In this document: piece by piece, positions 1-11,544 of the stretch
How the letters are laid out: each line of letters opens with the position of its first letter
Numbering within the stretch: position 1 is the stretch's first letter
Assembly: GCF_910589235.1 (NCBI RefSeq)
Contig: NW_025813668.1
Location: forward strand, 1 to 64,000
DNA from: Vespa crabro
Taxonomy: Eukaryota; Arthropoda; Insecta; Hymenoptera; Vespidae
DNA: 64,000 bases
Reading direction: 5' to 3'
The notes under the pieces: model-generated
Told to the model about the DNA's origin: nothing
Databases searched by the model: none
The model's input: the letters and a program-made list of their open reading frames with translations, nothing else
Made by a program: the position numbers and the translations under genes

Positions 1-290
1 GCATTCTTTCATATCGTATATACGATTTTTCGCTCATATACGCGTATCGTCGAAAAACGAAAACTTGAAATCTCGTTCAATTTCAATGATTTTATATTCT
101 ATCGATGCAGAATAAAGAATATAACAAGAATATAACGTTTTTACTATGTTTAAATACGCGTTTTCATATGATAATTGTCGAAAAACGTAATCGACATACG
201 CGAATTTCGGTATATGCGAAGATAAAATCGTGAAATCTTTAATAATACTTGTGCCACAGTTAGAAAAATGTTACCAATCGATTCAGAACA
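1..290 (+). repeat. Partial satellite monomer at left window edge
   Basis: This is monomer positions 52-341. The window edge cuts the unit; this is not an array boundary. Apart from a G at window position 1 (A in the consensus), it reads as the consensus. Confidence 0.97.
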
Positions 291-478
291 TTGCATTTCA
301 TAAGATCAAACATCTATTTTATATTGGAATCAAAGTTTTTAACAATCTTTCATATCGTATATACGATTTTTCGCTCATATACGCGTATCGTCGAAAAACG
401 AAAACTTGAAATCTCGTTCAATTTCAATGATTTTATATTCTATCGATGCAGAATAAAGAATATAACAAGAATATAACG

Positions 479-484
479 TTTTTT
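479..484 (+). other. Single-T insertion in a monomer T tract
   Basis: The tract after AACG at monomer positions 189-193 has six T here instead of five, making this monomer 342 bp. It is private to this copy. It could be real replication slippage or a homopolymer error in the assembly. Confidence 0.9.
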
Positions 485-735
485 ACTATGTTTAAATACG
501 CGTTTTCATATGATAATTGTCGAAAAACGTAATCGACATACGCGAATTTCGGTATATGCGAAGATAAAATCGTGAAATCTTTAATAATACTTGTGCCACA
601 GTTAGAAAAATGTTACCAATCGATTCAGAACATTGCATTTCATAAGATCAAACATCTATTTTATATTGGAATCAAAGTTTTTAACATTCTTTCATATCGT
701 ATATACGATTTTTCGCTCATATACGCGTATCGTCG

Positions 736-739
736 AAAA
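736..739 (+). other. Single-A deletion in a monomer A tract
   Basis: The GTCGAAAAACG element at monomer positions 100-110 has four A here instead of five, giving a 340-bp copy. The frame change merges two repeat-derived open frames into one of 81 codons, which is an artefact of the deletion and not a gene. Confidence 0.9.
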
Positions 740-1524
740 CGAAAACTTGAAATCTCGTTCAATTTCAATGATTTTATATTCTATCGATGCAGAATAAAGA
801 ATATAACAAGAATATAACGTTTTTACTATGTTTAAATACGCGTTTTCATATGATAATTGTCGAAAAACGTAATCGACATACGCGAATTTCGGTATATGCG
901 AAGATAAAATCGTGAAATCTTTAATAATACTTGTGCCACAGTTAGAAAAATGTTACCAATCGATTCAGAACATTGCATTTCATAAGATCAAACATCTATT
1001 TTATATTGGAATCAAAGTTTTTAACATTCTTTCATATCGTATATACGATTTTTCGCTCATATACGCGTATCGTCGAAAAACGAAAACTTGAAATCTCGTT
1101 CAATTTCAATGATTTTATATTCTATCGATGCAGAATAAAGAATATAACAAGAATATAACGTTTTTACTATGTTTAAATACGCGTTTTCATATGATAATTG
1201 TCGAAAAACGTAATCGACATACGCGAATTTCGGTATATGCGAAGATAAAATCGTGAAATCTTTAATAATACTTGTGCCACAGTTAGAAAAATGTTACCAA
1301 TCGATTCAGAACATTGCATTTCATAAGATCAAACATCTATTTTATATTGGAATCAAAGTTTTTAACAATCTTTCATATCGTATATACGATTTTTCGCTCA
1401 TATACGCGTATCGTCGAAAAACGAAAACTTGAAATCTCGTTCAATTTCAATGATTTTATATTCTATCGATGCAGAATAAAGAATATAACAAGAATATAAC
1501 GTTTTTACTATGTTTAAATACGCG

Positions 1525-1529
1525 TTTTT
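1525..1529 (+). other. Single-T insertion after the second ACGCG
   Basis: The T tract at monomer positions 212-215 has five T here instead of four. The shift opens an 87-codon frame on the minus strand that exists in no other copy; it is not a gene. Confidence 0.9.
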
Positions 1530-3764
1530 CATATGATAATTGTCGAAAAACGTAATCGACATACGCGAATTTCGGTATATGCGAAGATAAAATCGTGAAA
1601 TCTTTAATAATACTTGTGCCACAGTTAGAAAAATGTTACCAATCGATTCAGAACATTGCATTTCATAAGATCAAACATCTATTTTATATTGGAATCAAAG
1701 TTTTTAACATTCTTTCATATCGTATATACGATTTTTCGCTCATATACGCGTATCGTCGAAAAACGAAAACTTGAAATCTCGTTCAATTTCAATGATTTTA
1801 TATTCTATCGATGCAGAATAAAGAATATAACAAGAATATAACGTTTTTACTATGTTTAAATACGCGTTTTCATATGATAATTGTCGAAAAACGTAATCGA
1901 CATACGCGAATTTCGGTATATGCGAAGATAAAATCGTGAAATCTTTAATAATACTTGTGCCACAGTTAGAAAAATGTTACCAATCGATTCAGAACATTGC
2001 ATTTCATAAGATCAAACATCTATTTTATATTGGAATCAAAGTTTTTAACATTCTTTCATATCGTATATACGATTTTTCGCTCATATACGCGTATCGTCGA
2101 AAAACGAAAACTTGAAATCTCGTTCAATTTCAATGATTTTAAATTCTATCGATGCAGAATAAAGAATATAACAAGAATATAACGTTTTTACTATGTTTAA
2201 ATACGCGTTTTCATATGATAATTGTCGAAAAACGTAATCGACATACGCGAATTTCGGTATATGCGAAGATAAAATCGTGAAATCTTTAATAATACTTGTG
2301 CCACAGTTAGAAAAATGTTACCAATCGATTCAGAACATTGCATTTCATAAGATCAAACATCTATTTTATATTGGAATCAAAGTTTTTAACATTCTTTCAT
2401 ATCGTATATACGATTTTTCGCTCATATACGCGTATCGTCGAAAAAGGAAAACTTGAAATCTCGTTCAATTTCAATGATTTTATATTCTATCGATGCAGAA
2501 TAAAGAATATAACAAGAATATAACGGTTTTACTATGTTTAAATACGCGTTTTCATATGATAATTGTCGAAAAACCTAATCGACATACGCGAATTTCGGTA
2601 TATGCGAAGATAAAATCGTGAAATCTTTAATAATACTTGTGCCACAGTTAGAAAATTGTTACCAATCGATTCAGAACATTGCATTTCATAAGATCAAACA
2701 TCTATTTTATATTGGAATCAAAGTTTTTAACATTCTTTCATATCGTATATACGATTTTTCGCTCATATACGCGTATCGTCGAAAAACGAAAACTTGAAAT
2801 CTCGTTCAATTTCAATGATTTTATATTCTATCGATGCAGAATAAAGAATATAACAAGAATATAACGTTTTTACTATGTTTAAATACGCGTTTTCATATGA
2901 TAATTGTCGAAAAACGTAATCGACATACGCGAATTTCGGTATATGCGAAGATAAAATCGTGAAATCTTTAATAATACTTGTGCCACAGTTAGAAAAATGT
3001 TACCAATCGATTCAGAACATTGCATTTCATAAGATCAAACATCTATTTTATATTGGAATCAAAGTTTTTAACATTCTTTCATATCGTATATACGATTTTT
3101 CGCTCATATACGCGTATCGTCGAAAAACGAAAACTTGAAATCTCGTTCAATTTCAATGATTTTAAATTCTATCGATGCAGAATAAAGAATATAACAAGAA
3201 TATAACGTTTTTACTATGTTTAAATACGCGTTTTCATATGATAATTGTCGAAAAACCTAATCGACATACGCGAATTTCGGTATATGCGAAGATAAAATCG
3301 TGAAATCTTTAATAATACTTGTGCCACAGTTAGAAAAATGTTACCAATCGATTCAGAACATTGCATTTCATAAGATCAAACATCTATTTTATATTGGAAT
3401 CAAAGTTTTTAACATTCTTTCATATCGTATATACGATTTTTCGCTCATATACGCGTATCGTCGAAAAACGAAAACTTGAAATCTCGTTCAATTTCAATGA
3501 TTTTATATTCTATCGATGCAGAATAAAGAATATAACAAGAATATAACGTTTTTACTATGTTTAAATACGCGTTTTCATATGATAATTGTCGAAAAACGTA
3601 ATCGACATACGCGAATTTCGGTATATGCGAAGATAAAATCGTGAAATCTTTAATAATACTTGTGCCACAGTTAGAAAAATGTTACCAATCGATTCAGAAC
3701 ATTGCATTTCATAAGATCAAACATCTATTTTATATTGGAATCAAAGTTTTTAACATTCTTTCAT

Positions 3765-3778
3765 ATCGTATATACGAT
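3765..3778. repeat. 14-bp perfect palindrome in the monomer
   Basis: ATCGTATATACGAT, monomer positions 64-77, equals its own reverse complement and is present in almost every copy. It could be a dimeric protein binding site or a short cruciform seed; no binding protein is known from the sequence. Confidence 0.95.
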
Positions 3779-3811
3779 TTTTCGCTCATATACGCGTATC
3801 GTCGAAAAACG
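3775..3811. repeat. Potential hairpin with nested palindrome
   Basis: Monomer positions 74-110. CGATTTTTCG pairs with CGAAAAACG: seven perfect pairs (77-83 with 102-108), a one-base A bulge, then two more C-G pairs. The 18-base loop holds a second perfect palindrome, ATACGCGTAT (monomer 89-98, window 3790-3799). Extrusion in DNA is possible but unproven. Confidence 0.8.
3801..3811 (+). repeat. Internal direct repeat GTCGAAAAACG, copy 1
   Basis: The 11-mer at monomer positions 100-110 recurs exactly at 228-238 of the same monomer, 128 bp on. Copy 1 forms the right arm of the first hairpin, copy 2 part of the second. Confidence 0.95.
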
Positions 3812-3927
3812 AAAACTTGAAATCTCGTTCAATTTCAATGATTTTATATTCTATCGATGCAGAATAAAGAATATAACAAGAATATAACGTTTTTACTATG
3901 TTTAAATACGCGTTTTCATATGATAAT

Positions 3928-3948
3928 TGTCGAAAAACGTAATCGACA
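3928..3948. repeat. Potential hairpin TGTCGA / TCGACA
   Basis: Monomer positions 227-232 pair perfectly with 242-247 across a nine-base loop. The left arm and loop contain copy 2 of the GTCGAAAAACG direct repeat (window 3929-3939). The recurrent variants G238C, G238A and A233G all fall in the loop and leave the stem intact. Confidence 0.75.
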
Positions 3949-6429
3949 TACGCGAATTTCGGTATATGCGAAGATAAAATCGTGAAATCTTTAATAATAC
4001 TTGTGCCACAGTTAGAAAAATGTTACCAATCGATTCAGAACATTGCATTTCATAAGATCAAACATCTATTTTATATTGGAATCAAAGTTTTTAACATTCT
4101 TTCATATCGTATATACGATTTTTCGCTCATATACGCGTATCGTCGAAAAACGAAAACTTGAAATCTCGTTCAATTTCAATGATTTTATATTCTATCGATG
4201 CAGAATAAAGAATATAACAAGAATATAACGTTTTTACTATGTTTAAATACGCGTTTTCATATGATAATTGTCGAAAAACGTAATCGACATACGCGAATTT
4301 CGGTATATGCGAAGATAAAATCGTGAAATCTTTAATAATACTTGTGCCACAGTTAGAAAAATGTTACCAATCGATTCAGAACATTGCATTTCATAAGATC
4401 AAACATCTATTTTATATTGGAATCAAAGTTTTTAACATTCTTTCATATCGTATATACGATTTTTCGCTCATATACGCGTATCGTCGAAAAACGAAAACTT
4501 GAAATCTCGTTCAATTTCAATGATTTTATATTCTATCGATGCAGAATAAAGAATATAACAAGAATATAACGTTTTTACTATGTTTAAATACGCGTTTTCA
4601 TATGATAATTGTCGAAAAACGTAATCGACATACGCGAATTACGGTATATGCGAAGATAAAATGGTGAAATCTTTAATAATACTTGTGCCACAGTTAGAAA
4701 AATGTTACCAATCGATTCAGAACATTGCATTTCATAAGATCAAACATCTATTTTATATTGGAATCAAAGTTTTTAACATTCTTTCATATCGTATATACGA
4801 TTTTTCGCTCATATACGCGTATCGTCGAAAAAGGAAAACTTGAAATCTCGTTCAATTTCAATGATTTTATATTCTATCGATGCGGAATAAAGAATATAAC
4901 AAGAATATAACGGCTTTACTATGTTTAAATACGCGTTTTCATATGATAATTGTCGAAAAACGTAATCGACATACGCGAATTTCGGTATATGCGAAGATAA
5001 AATCGTGAAATCTTTAATAATACTTGTGCCACAGTTAGAAAATTGTTACCAATCGATTCAGAACATTGCATTTCATAAGATCAAACATCTATTTTATATT
5101 GGAATCAAAGTTTTTAACATTCTTTCATATCGTATATACGATTTTTCGCTCATATACGCGTATCGTCGAAAAACGAAAACTTGAAATCTCGTTCAATTTC
5201 AATGATTTTATATTCTATCGATGCAGAATAAAGAATATAACAAGAATATAACGTTTTTACTATGTTTAAATACGCGTTTTCATATGATAATTGTCGAAAA
5301 ACGTAATCGACATACGCGAATTTCGGTATATGCGAAGATAAAATCGTGAAATCTTTAATAATACTTGTGCCACAGTTAGAAAAATGTTACCAATCGATTC
5401 AGAACATTGCATTTCATAAGATCAAACATCTATTTTATATTGGAATCAAAGTTTTTAACATTCTTTCATATCGTATATACGATTTTTCGCTCATATACGC
5501 GTATCGTCGAAAAACGAAAACTTGAAATCTCGTTCAATTTCAATGATTTTATATTCTATCGATGCAGAATAAAGAATATAACAAGAATATAACGTTTTTA
5601 CTATGTTTAAATACGCGTTTTCATATGATAATTGTCGAAAAACGTAATCGACATACGCGAATTTCGGTATATGCGAAGATAAAATGGTGAAATCTTTAAT
5701 AATACTTGTGCCACAGTTAGAAAAATGTTACCAATCGATTCAGAACATTGCATTTCATAAGATCAAACATCTATTTTATATTGGAATCAAAGTTTTTAAC
5801 ATTCTTTCATATCGTATATACGATTTTTCGCTCATATACGCGTATCGTCGAAAAACGAAAACTTGAAATCTCGTTCAATTTCAATGATTTTATATTCTAT
5901 CGATGCAGAATAAAGAATATAACAAGAATATAACGTTTTTACTATGTTTAAATACGCGTTTTCATATGATAATTGTCGAAAAACGTAATCGACATACGCG
6001 AATTTCGGTATATGCGAAGATAAAATGGTGAAATCTTTAATAATACTTGTGCCACAGTTAGAAAAATGTTACCAATCGATTCAGAACATTGCATTTCATA
6101 AGATCAAACATCTATTTTATATTGGAATCAAAGTTTTTAACATTCTTTCATATCGTATATACGATTTTTCGCTCATATACGCGTATCGTCGAAAAAGGAA
6201 AACTTGAAATCTCGTTCAATTTCAATGATTTTATATTCTATCGATGCAGAATAAAGAATATAACAAGAATATAACGGTTTTACTATGTTTAAATACGCGT
6301 TTTCATATGATAATTGTCGAAAAACCTAATCGACATACGCGAATTTCGGTATATGCGAAGATAAAATCGTGAAATCTTTAATAATACTTGTGCCACAGTT
6401 AGAAAATTGTTACCAATCGATTCAGAACA

Positions 6430-9400
6430 TTGCATTTCATAAGATCAAACATCTATTTTATATTGGAATCAAAGTTTTTAACATTCTTTCATATCGTATA
6501 TACGATTTTTCGCTCATATACGCGTATCGTCGAAAAACGAAAACTTGAAATCTCGTTCAATTTCAATGATTTTATATTCTATCGATGCAGAATAAAGAAT
6601 ATAACAAGAATATAACGTTTTTACTATGTTTAAATACGCGTTTTCATATGATAATTGTCGAAAAACGTAATCGACATACGCGAATTTCGGTATATGAGAA
6701 GATAAAATCGTGAAATCTTTAATAATACTTGTGCCACAGTTAGAAAAATGTTACCAATCGATTCAGAACATTGCATTTCATAAGATCAAACATCTATTTT
6801 ATATTGGAATCAAAGTTTTTAACATTCTTTCATATCGTATATACGATTTTTCGCTCATATACGCGTATCGTCGAAAAACGAAAACTTGAAATCTCGTTCA
6901 ATTTCAATGATTTTATATTCTATCGATGCAGAATAAAGAATATAACAAGAATATAACGTTTTTACTATGTTTAAATACGCGTTTTCATATGATAATTGTC
7001 GAAAAACGTAATCGACATACGCGAATTTCGGTATATGCGAAGATAAAATCGTGAAATCTTTAATAATACTTGTGCCACAGTTAGAAAAATGTTACCAATC
7101 GATTCAGAACATTGCATTTCATAAGATCAAACATCTATTTTATATTGGAATCAAAGTTTTTAACATTCTTTCATATCGTATATACGATTTTTCGCTCATA
7201 TACGCGTATCGTCGAAAAACGAAAACTTGAAATCTCGTTCAATTTCAATGATTTTATATTCTATCGATGCAGAATAAAGAATATAACAAGAATATAACGT
7301 TTTTACTATGTTTAAATACGCGTTTTCATATGATAATTGTCGAAAAACGTAATCGACATACGCGAATTTCGGTATATGCGAAGATAAAATCGTGAAATCT
7401 TTAATAATACTTGTGCCACAGTTAGAAAAATGTTACCAATCGATTCAGAACATTGCATTTCATAAGATCAAACATCTATTTTATATTGGAATCAAAGTTT
7501 TTAACAATCTTTCATATCGTATATACGATTTTTCGCTCATATACGCGTATCGTCGAAAAACGAAAACTTGAAATCTCGTTCAATTTCAATGATTTTATTT
7601 TCTATCGATGCAGAATAAAGAATATAACAAGAATATAACGTTTTTACTATGTTTAAATACGCGTTTTCATATGATAATTGTCGAAAAACGTAATCGACAT
7701 ACGCGAATTTCGGTATATGCGAAGATAAAATCGTGAAATCTTTAATAATACTTGTGCCACAGTTAGAAAAATGTTACCAATCGATTCAGAACATTGCATT
7801 TCATAAGATCAAACATCTATTTTATATTGGAATCAAAGTTTTTAACATTCTTTCATATCGTATATACGATTTTTCGCTCATATACGCGTATCGTCGAAAA
7901 ACGAAAACTTGAAATCTCGTTCAATTTCAATGATTTTATATTCTATCGATGCAGAATAAAGAATATAACAAGAATATAACGTTTTTACTATGTTTAAATA
8001 CGCGTTTTCATATGATAATTGTCGAAAAACGTAATCGACATACGCGAATTTCGGTATATGCGAAGATAAAATCGTGAAATCTTTAATAATACTTGTGCCA
8101 CAGTTAGAAAAATGTTACCAATCGATTCAGAACATTGCATTTCATAAGATCAAACATCTATTTTATATTGGAATCAAAGTTTTTAACATTCTTTCATATC
8201 GTATATACGATTTTTCGCTCATATACGCGTATCGTCGAAAAACGAAAACTTGAAATCTCGTTCAATTTCATTGATTTTATATTCTATCGATGCAGAATAA
8301 AGAATATAACAAGAATATAACGTTTTTACTATGTTTAAATACGCGTTTTCATATGATAATTGTCGAAAAACGTAATCGACATACGCGAATTTCGGTATAT
8401 GCGAAGATAAAATCGTGAAATCTTTAATAATACTTGTGCCACAGTTAGAAAAATGTTACCAATCGATTCAGAACATTGCATTTCATAAGATCAAACATCT
8501 ATTTTATATTGGAATCAAAGTTTTTAACAATCTTTCATATCGTATATACGATTTTTCGCTCATATACGCGTATCGTCGAAAAACGAAAACTTGAAATCTC
8601 GTTCAATTTCAATGATTTTATATTCTATCGATGCAGAATAAAGAATATAACAAGAATATAACGTTTTTACTATGTTTAAATACGCGTTTTCATATGATAA
8701 TTGTCGAAAAACGTAATCGACATACGCGAATTTCGGTATATGCGAAGATAAAATCGTGAAATCTTTAATAATACTTGTGCCACAGTTAGAAAAATGTTAC
8801 CAATCGATTCAGAACATTGCATTTCATAAGATCAAACATCTATTTTATATTGGAATCAAAGTTTTTAACATTCTTTCATATCGTATATACGATTTTTCGC
8901 TCATATACGCGTATCGTCGAAAAACGAAAACTTGAAATCTCGTTCAATTTCAATGATTTTATATTCTATCGATGCAGAATAAAGAATATAACAAGAATAT
9001 AACGTTTTTACTATGTTTAAATACGCGTTTTCATATGATAATTGTCGAAAAACGTAATCGACATACGCGAATTTCGGTATATGCGAAGATAAAATCGTGA
9101 AATCTTTAATAATACTTGTGCCACAGTTAGAAAAATGTTACCAATCGATTCAGAACATTGCATTTCATAAGATCAAACATCTATTTTATATTGGAATCAA
9201 AGTTTTTAACAATCTTTCATATCGTATATACGATTTTTCGCTCATATACGCGTATCGTCGAAAAACGAAAACTTGAAATCTCGTTCAATTTCAATGATTT
9301 TATATTCTATCGATGCAGAATAAAGAATATAACAAGAATATAACGTTTTTACTATGTTTAAATACGCGTTTTCATATGATAATTGTCGAAAAACGTAATC

Positions 9401-11544
9401 GACATACGCGAATTTCGGTATATGCGAAGATAAAATCGTGAAATCTTTAATAATACTTGTGCCACAGTTAGAAAAATGTTACCAATCGATTCAGAACATT
9501 GCATTTCATAAGATCAAACATCTATTTTATATTGGAATCAAAGTTTTTAACATTCTTTCATATCGTATATACGATTTTTCGCTCATATACGCGTATCGTC
9601 GAAAAACGAAAACTTGAAATCTCGTTCAATTTCAATGATTTTATATTCTATCGATGCAGAATAAAGAATATAACAAGAATATAACGTTTTTACTATGTTT
9701 AAATACGCGTTTTCATATGATAATTGTCGAAAAACGTAATCGACATACGCGAATTTCGGTATATGGGAAGATAAAATCGTGAAATCTTTAATAATACTTG
9801 TGCCACAGTTAGAAAAATGTTACCAATCGATTCAGAACATTGCATTTCATAAGATCAAACATCTATTTTATATTGGAATCAAAGTTTTTAACATTCTTTC
9901 ATATCGTATATACGATTTTTCGCTCATATACGCGTATCGTCGAAAAACGAAAACTTGAAATCTCGTTCAATTTCAATGATTTTATATTCTATCGATGCAG
10001 AATAAAGAATATAACAAGAATATAACGTTTTTACTATGTTTAAATACGCGTTTTCATATGATAATTGTCGAAAAACGTAATCGACATACGCGAATTTCGG
10101 TATATGCGAAGATAAAATCGTGAAATCTTTAATAATACTTGTGCCACAGTTAGAAAAATGTTACCAATCGATTCAGAACATTGCATTTCATAAGATCAAA
10201 CATCTATTTTATATTGGAATCAAAGTTTTTAACATTCTTTCATATCGTATATACGATTTTTCGCTCATATTCGCGTATCGTCGAAAAACGAAAACTTGAA
10301 ATCTCGTTCAATTTCAATGATTTTATATTCTATCGATGCAGAATAAAGAATATAACAAGAATATAACGTTTTTACTATGTTTAAATACGCGTTTTCATAT
10401 GATAATTGTCGAAAAACGTAATCGACATACGCGAATTTCGGTATATGCGAAGATAAAATCGTGAAATCTTTAATAATACTTGTGCCACAGTTAGAAAAAT
10501 GTTACCAATCGATTCAGAACATTGCATTTCATAAGATCAAACATCTATTTTATATTGGAATCAAAGTTTTTAACATTCTTTCATATCGTATATACGATTT
10601 TTCGCTCATATACGCGTATCGTCGAAAAACGAAAACTTGAAATCTCGTTCAATTTCAATGATTTTATATTCTATCGATGCAGAATAAAGAATATAACAAG
10701 AATATAACGTTTTTACTATGTTTAAATACGCGTTTTCATATGATAATTGTCGAAAAACGTAATCGACATACGCGAATTTCGGTATATGCGAAGATAAAAT
10801 CGTGAAATCTTTAATAATACTTGTGCCACAGTTAGAAAAATGTTACCAATCGATTCAGAACATTGCATTTCATAAGATCAAACATCTATTTTATATTGGA
10901 ATCAAAGTTTTTAACATTCTTTCATATCGTATATACGATTTTTCGCTCATATACGCGTATCGTCGAAAAACGAAAACTTGAAATCTCGTTCAATTTCAAT
11001 GATTTTATATTCTATCGATGCAGAATAAAGAATATAACAAGAATATAACGTTTTTACTATGTTTAAATACGCGTTTTCATATGATAATTGTCGAAAAACG
11101 TAATCGACATACGCGAATTTCGGTATATGCGAAGATAAAATCGTGAAATCTTTAATAATACTTGTGCCACAGTTAGAAAAATGTTACCAATCGATTCAGA
11201 ACATTGCATTTCATAAGATCAAACATCTATTTTATATTGGAATCAAAGTTTTTAACATTCTTTCATATCGTATATACGATTTTTCGCTCATATACGCATA
11301 TCGTCGAAAAACGAAAACTTGAAATCTCGTTCAATTTCAATGATTTTATATTCTATCGATGCAGAATAAAGAATATAACAAGAATATAACGTTTTTACTA
11401 TGTTTAAATACGCGTTTTCATATGATAATTGTCGAAAAACCTAATCGACATACGCGAATTTCGGTATATGCGAAGATAAAATCGTGAAATCTTTAATAAT
11501 ACTTGTGCCACAGTTAGAAAAATGTTACCAATCGATTCAGAACA
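6430..11544 (+). repeat. Fifteen satellite monomers, mostly near consensus
   Basis: Shared or private markers are sparse: C268A at 6697, T55A at 7507, 8530 and 9212 (spacing three and two monomers), A137T at 8271, C268G at 9766, A91T at 10271, G95A at 11298 and G238C at 11441. I see no extended higher-order period here. Confidence 0.9.

Larger units (their letters stand above)
291..2337 (+). repeat. Six satellite monomers with clustered 1-bp indels
   Basis: Six copies start at 291, 633, 973, 1314, 1656 and 1997. Three of the six indels in the window fall here: an extra T in the T run at 479-484, a missing A in the run at 736-739, and an extra T at 1525-1529. The substitution T55A marks copies 291 and 1314 (positions 345 and 1368), three monomers apart. 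T146A at 2142 recurs at 3165, again three monomers apart. Confidence 0.95.
3702..4042 (+). repeat. Representative consensus monomer (341 bp)
   Basis: This copy reads as the majority sequence and is used as the coordinate reference: window position = 3701 + monomer position. It has 52 C and 46 G in 341 bases and 22 CpG, clustered at monomer positions 66-125 and 208-280. Five-base T or A tracts occur at 46-50, 77-81, 104-108, 189-193, 232-236 and 315-319. The heptamer ATACGCG occurs three times (89, 205, 247). ATCGAT occurs at 152 and 328, ACGCGT at 91 and 207. Confidence 0.95.
2338..6429 (+). repeat. Higher-order block: 11-monomer period split 7+4
   Basis: Twelve copies. The monomers starting at 2338 and 6089, exactly 11 units (3751 bp) apart, share four diagnostic substitutions: C109G (2446, 6197), T189G (2526, 6277), G238C (2575, 6326) and A319T (2656, 6407). 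The monomer at 4725, seven units after the first and four before the last, shares three of them (4833, 4913, 5043) and adds two private changes. Other markers here are T146A at 3165, G238C at 3257, and C280G at 4663, 5686 and 6027. Shared rare substitutions at fixed spacing are the usual evidence of block amplification. Confidence 0.9.

Noticed and set aside
291..476. Recurring 61-codon open frame in nearly every monomer, as a repeated peptide gene
   Set aside because: It begins at TTG, not ATG, has no ribosome-binding context, stops inside each unit, and changes frame from copy to copy because 341 is not a multiple of 3. Variants between copies are as often amino-acid-changing as not. It is a by-product of the repeat.
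572..817. 81-codon open frame
   Set aside because: Created by the one-base deletion at 736-739 joining two repeat-derived frames; found in no other copy.
1398..1661. 87-codon minus-strand open frame
   Set aside because: Exists only because of the extra T at 1525-1529; no other monomer has it.
3957..3973. CENP-B box-like motif at monomer 256-272
   Set aside because: It matches seven of nine core bases of the NTTCGNNNNANNCGGGN pattern, but the GG is AA. About one such match is expected by chance in a 341-bp unit on two strands, so I do not call it.
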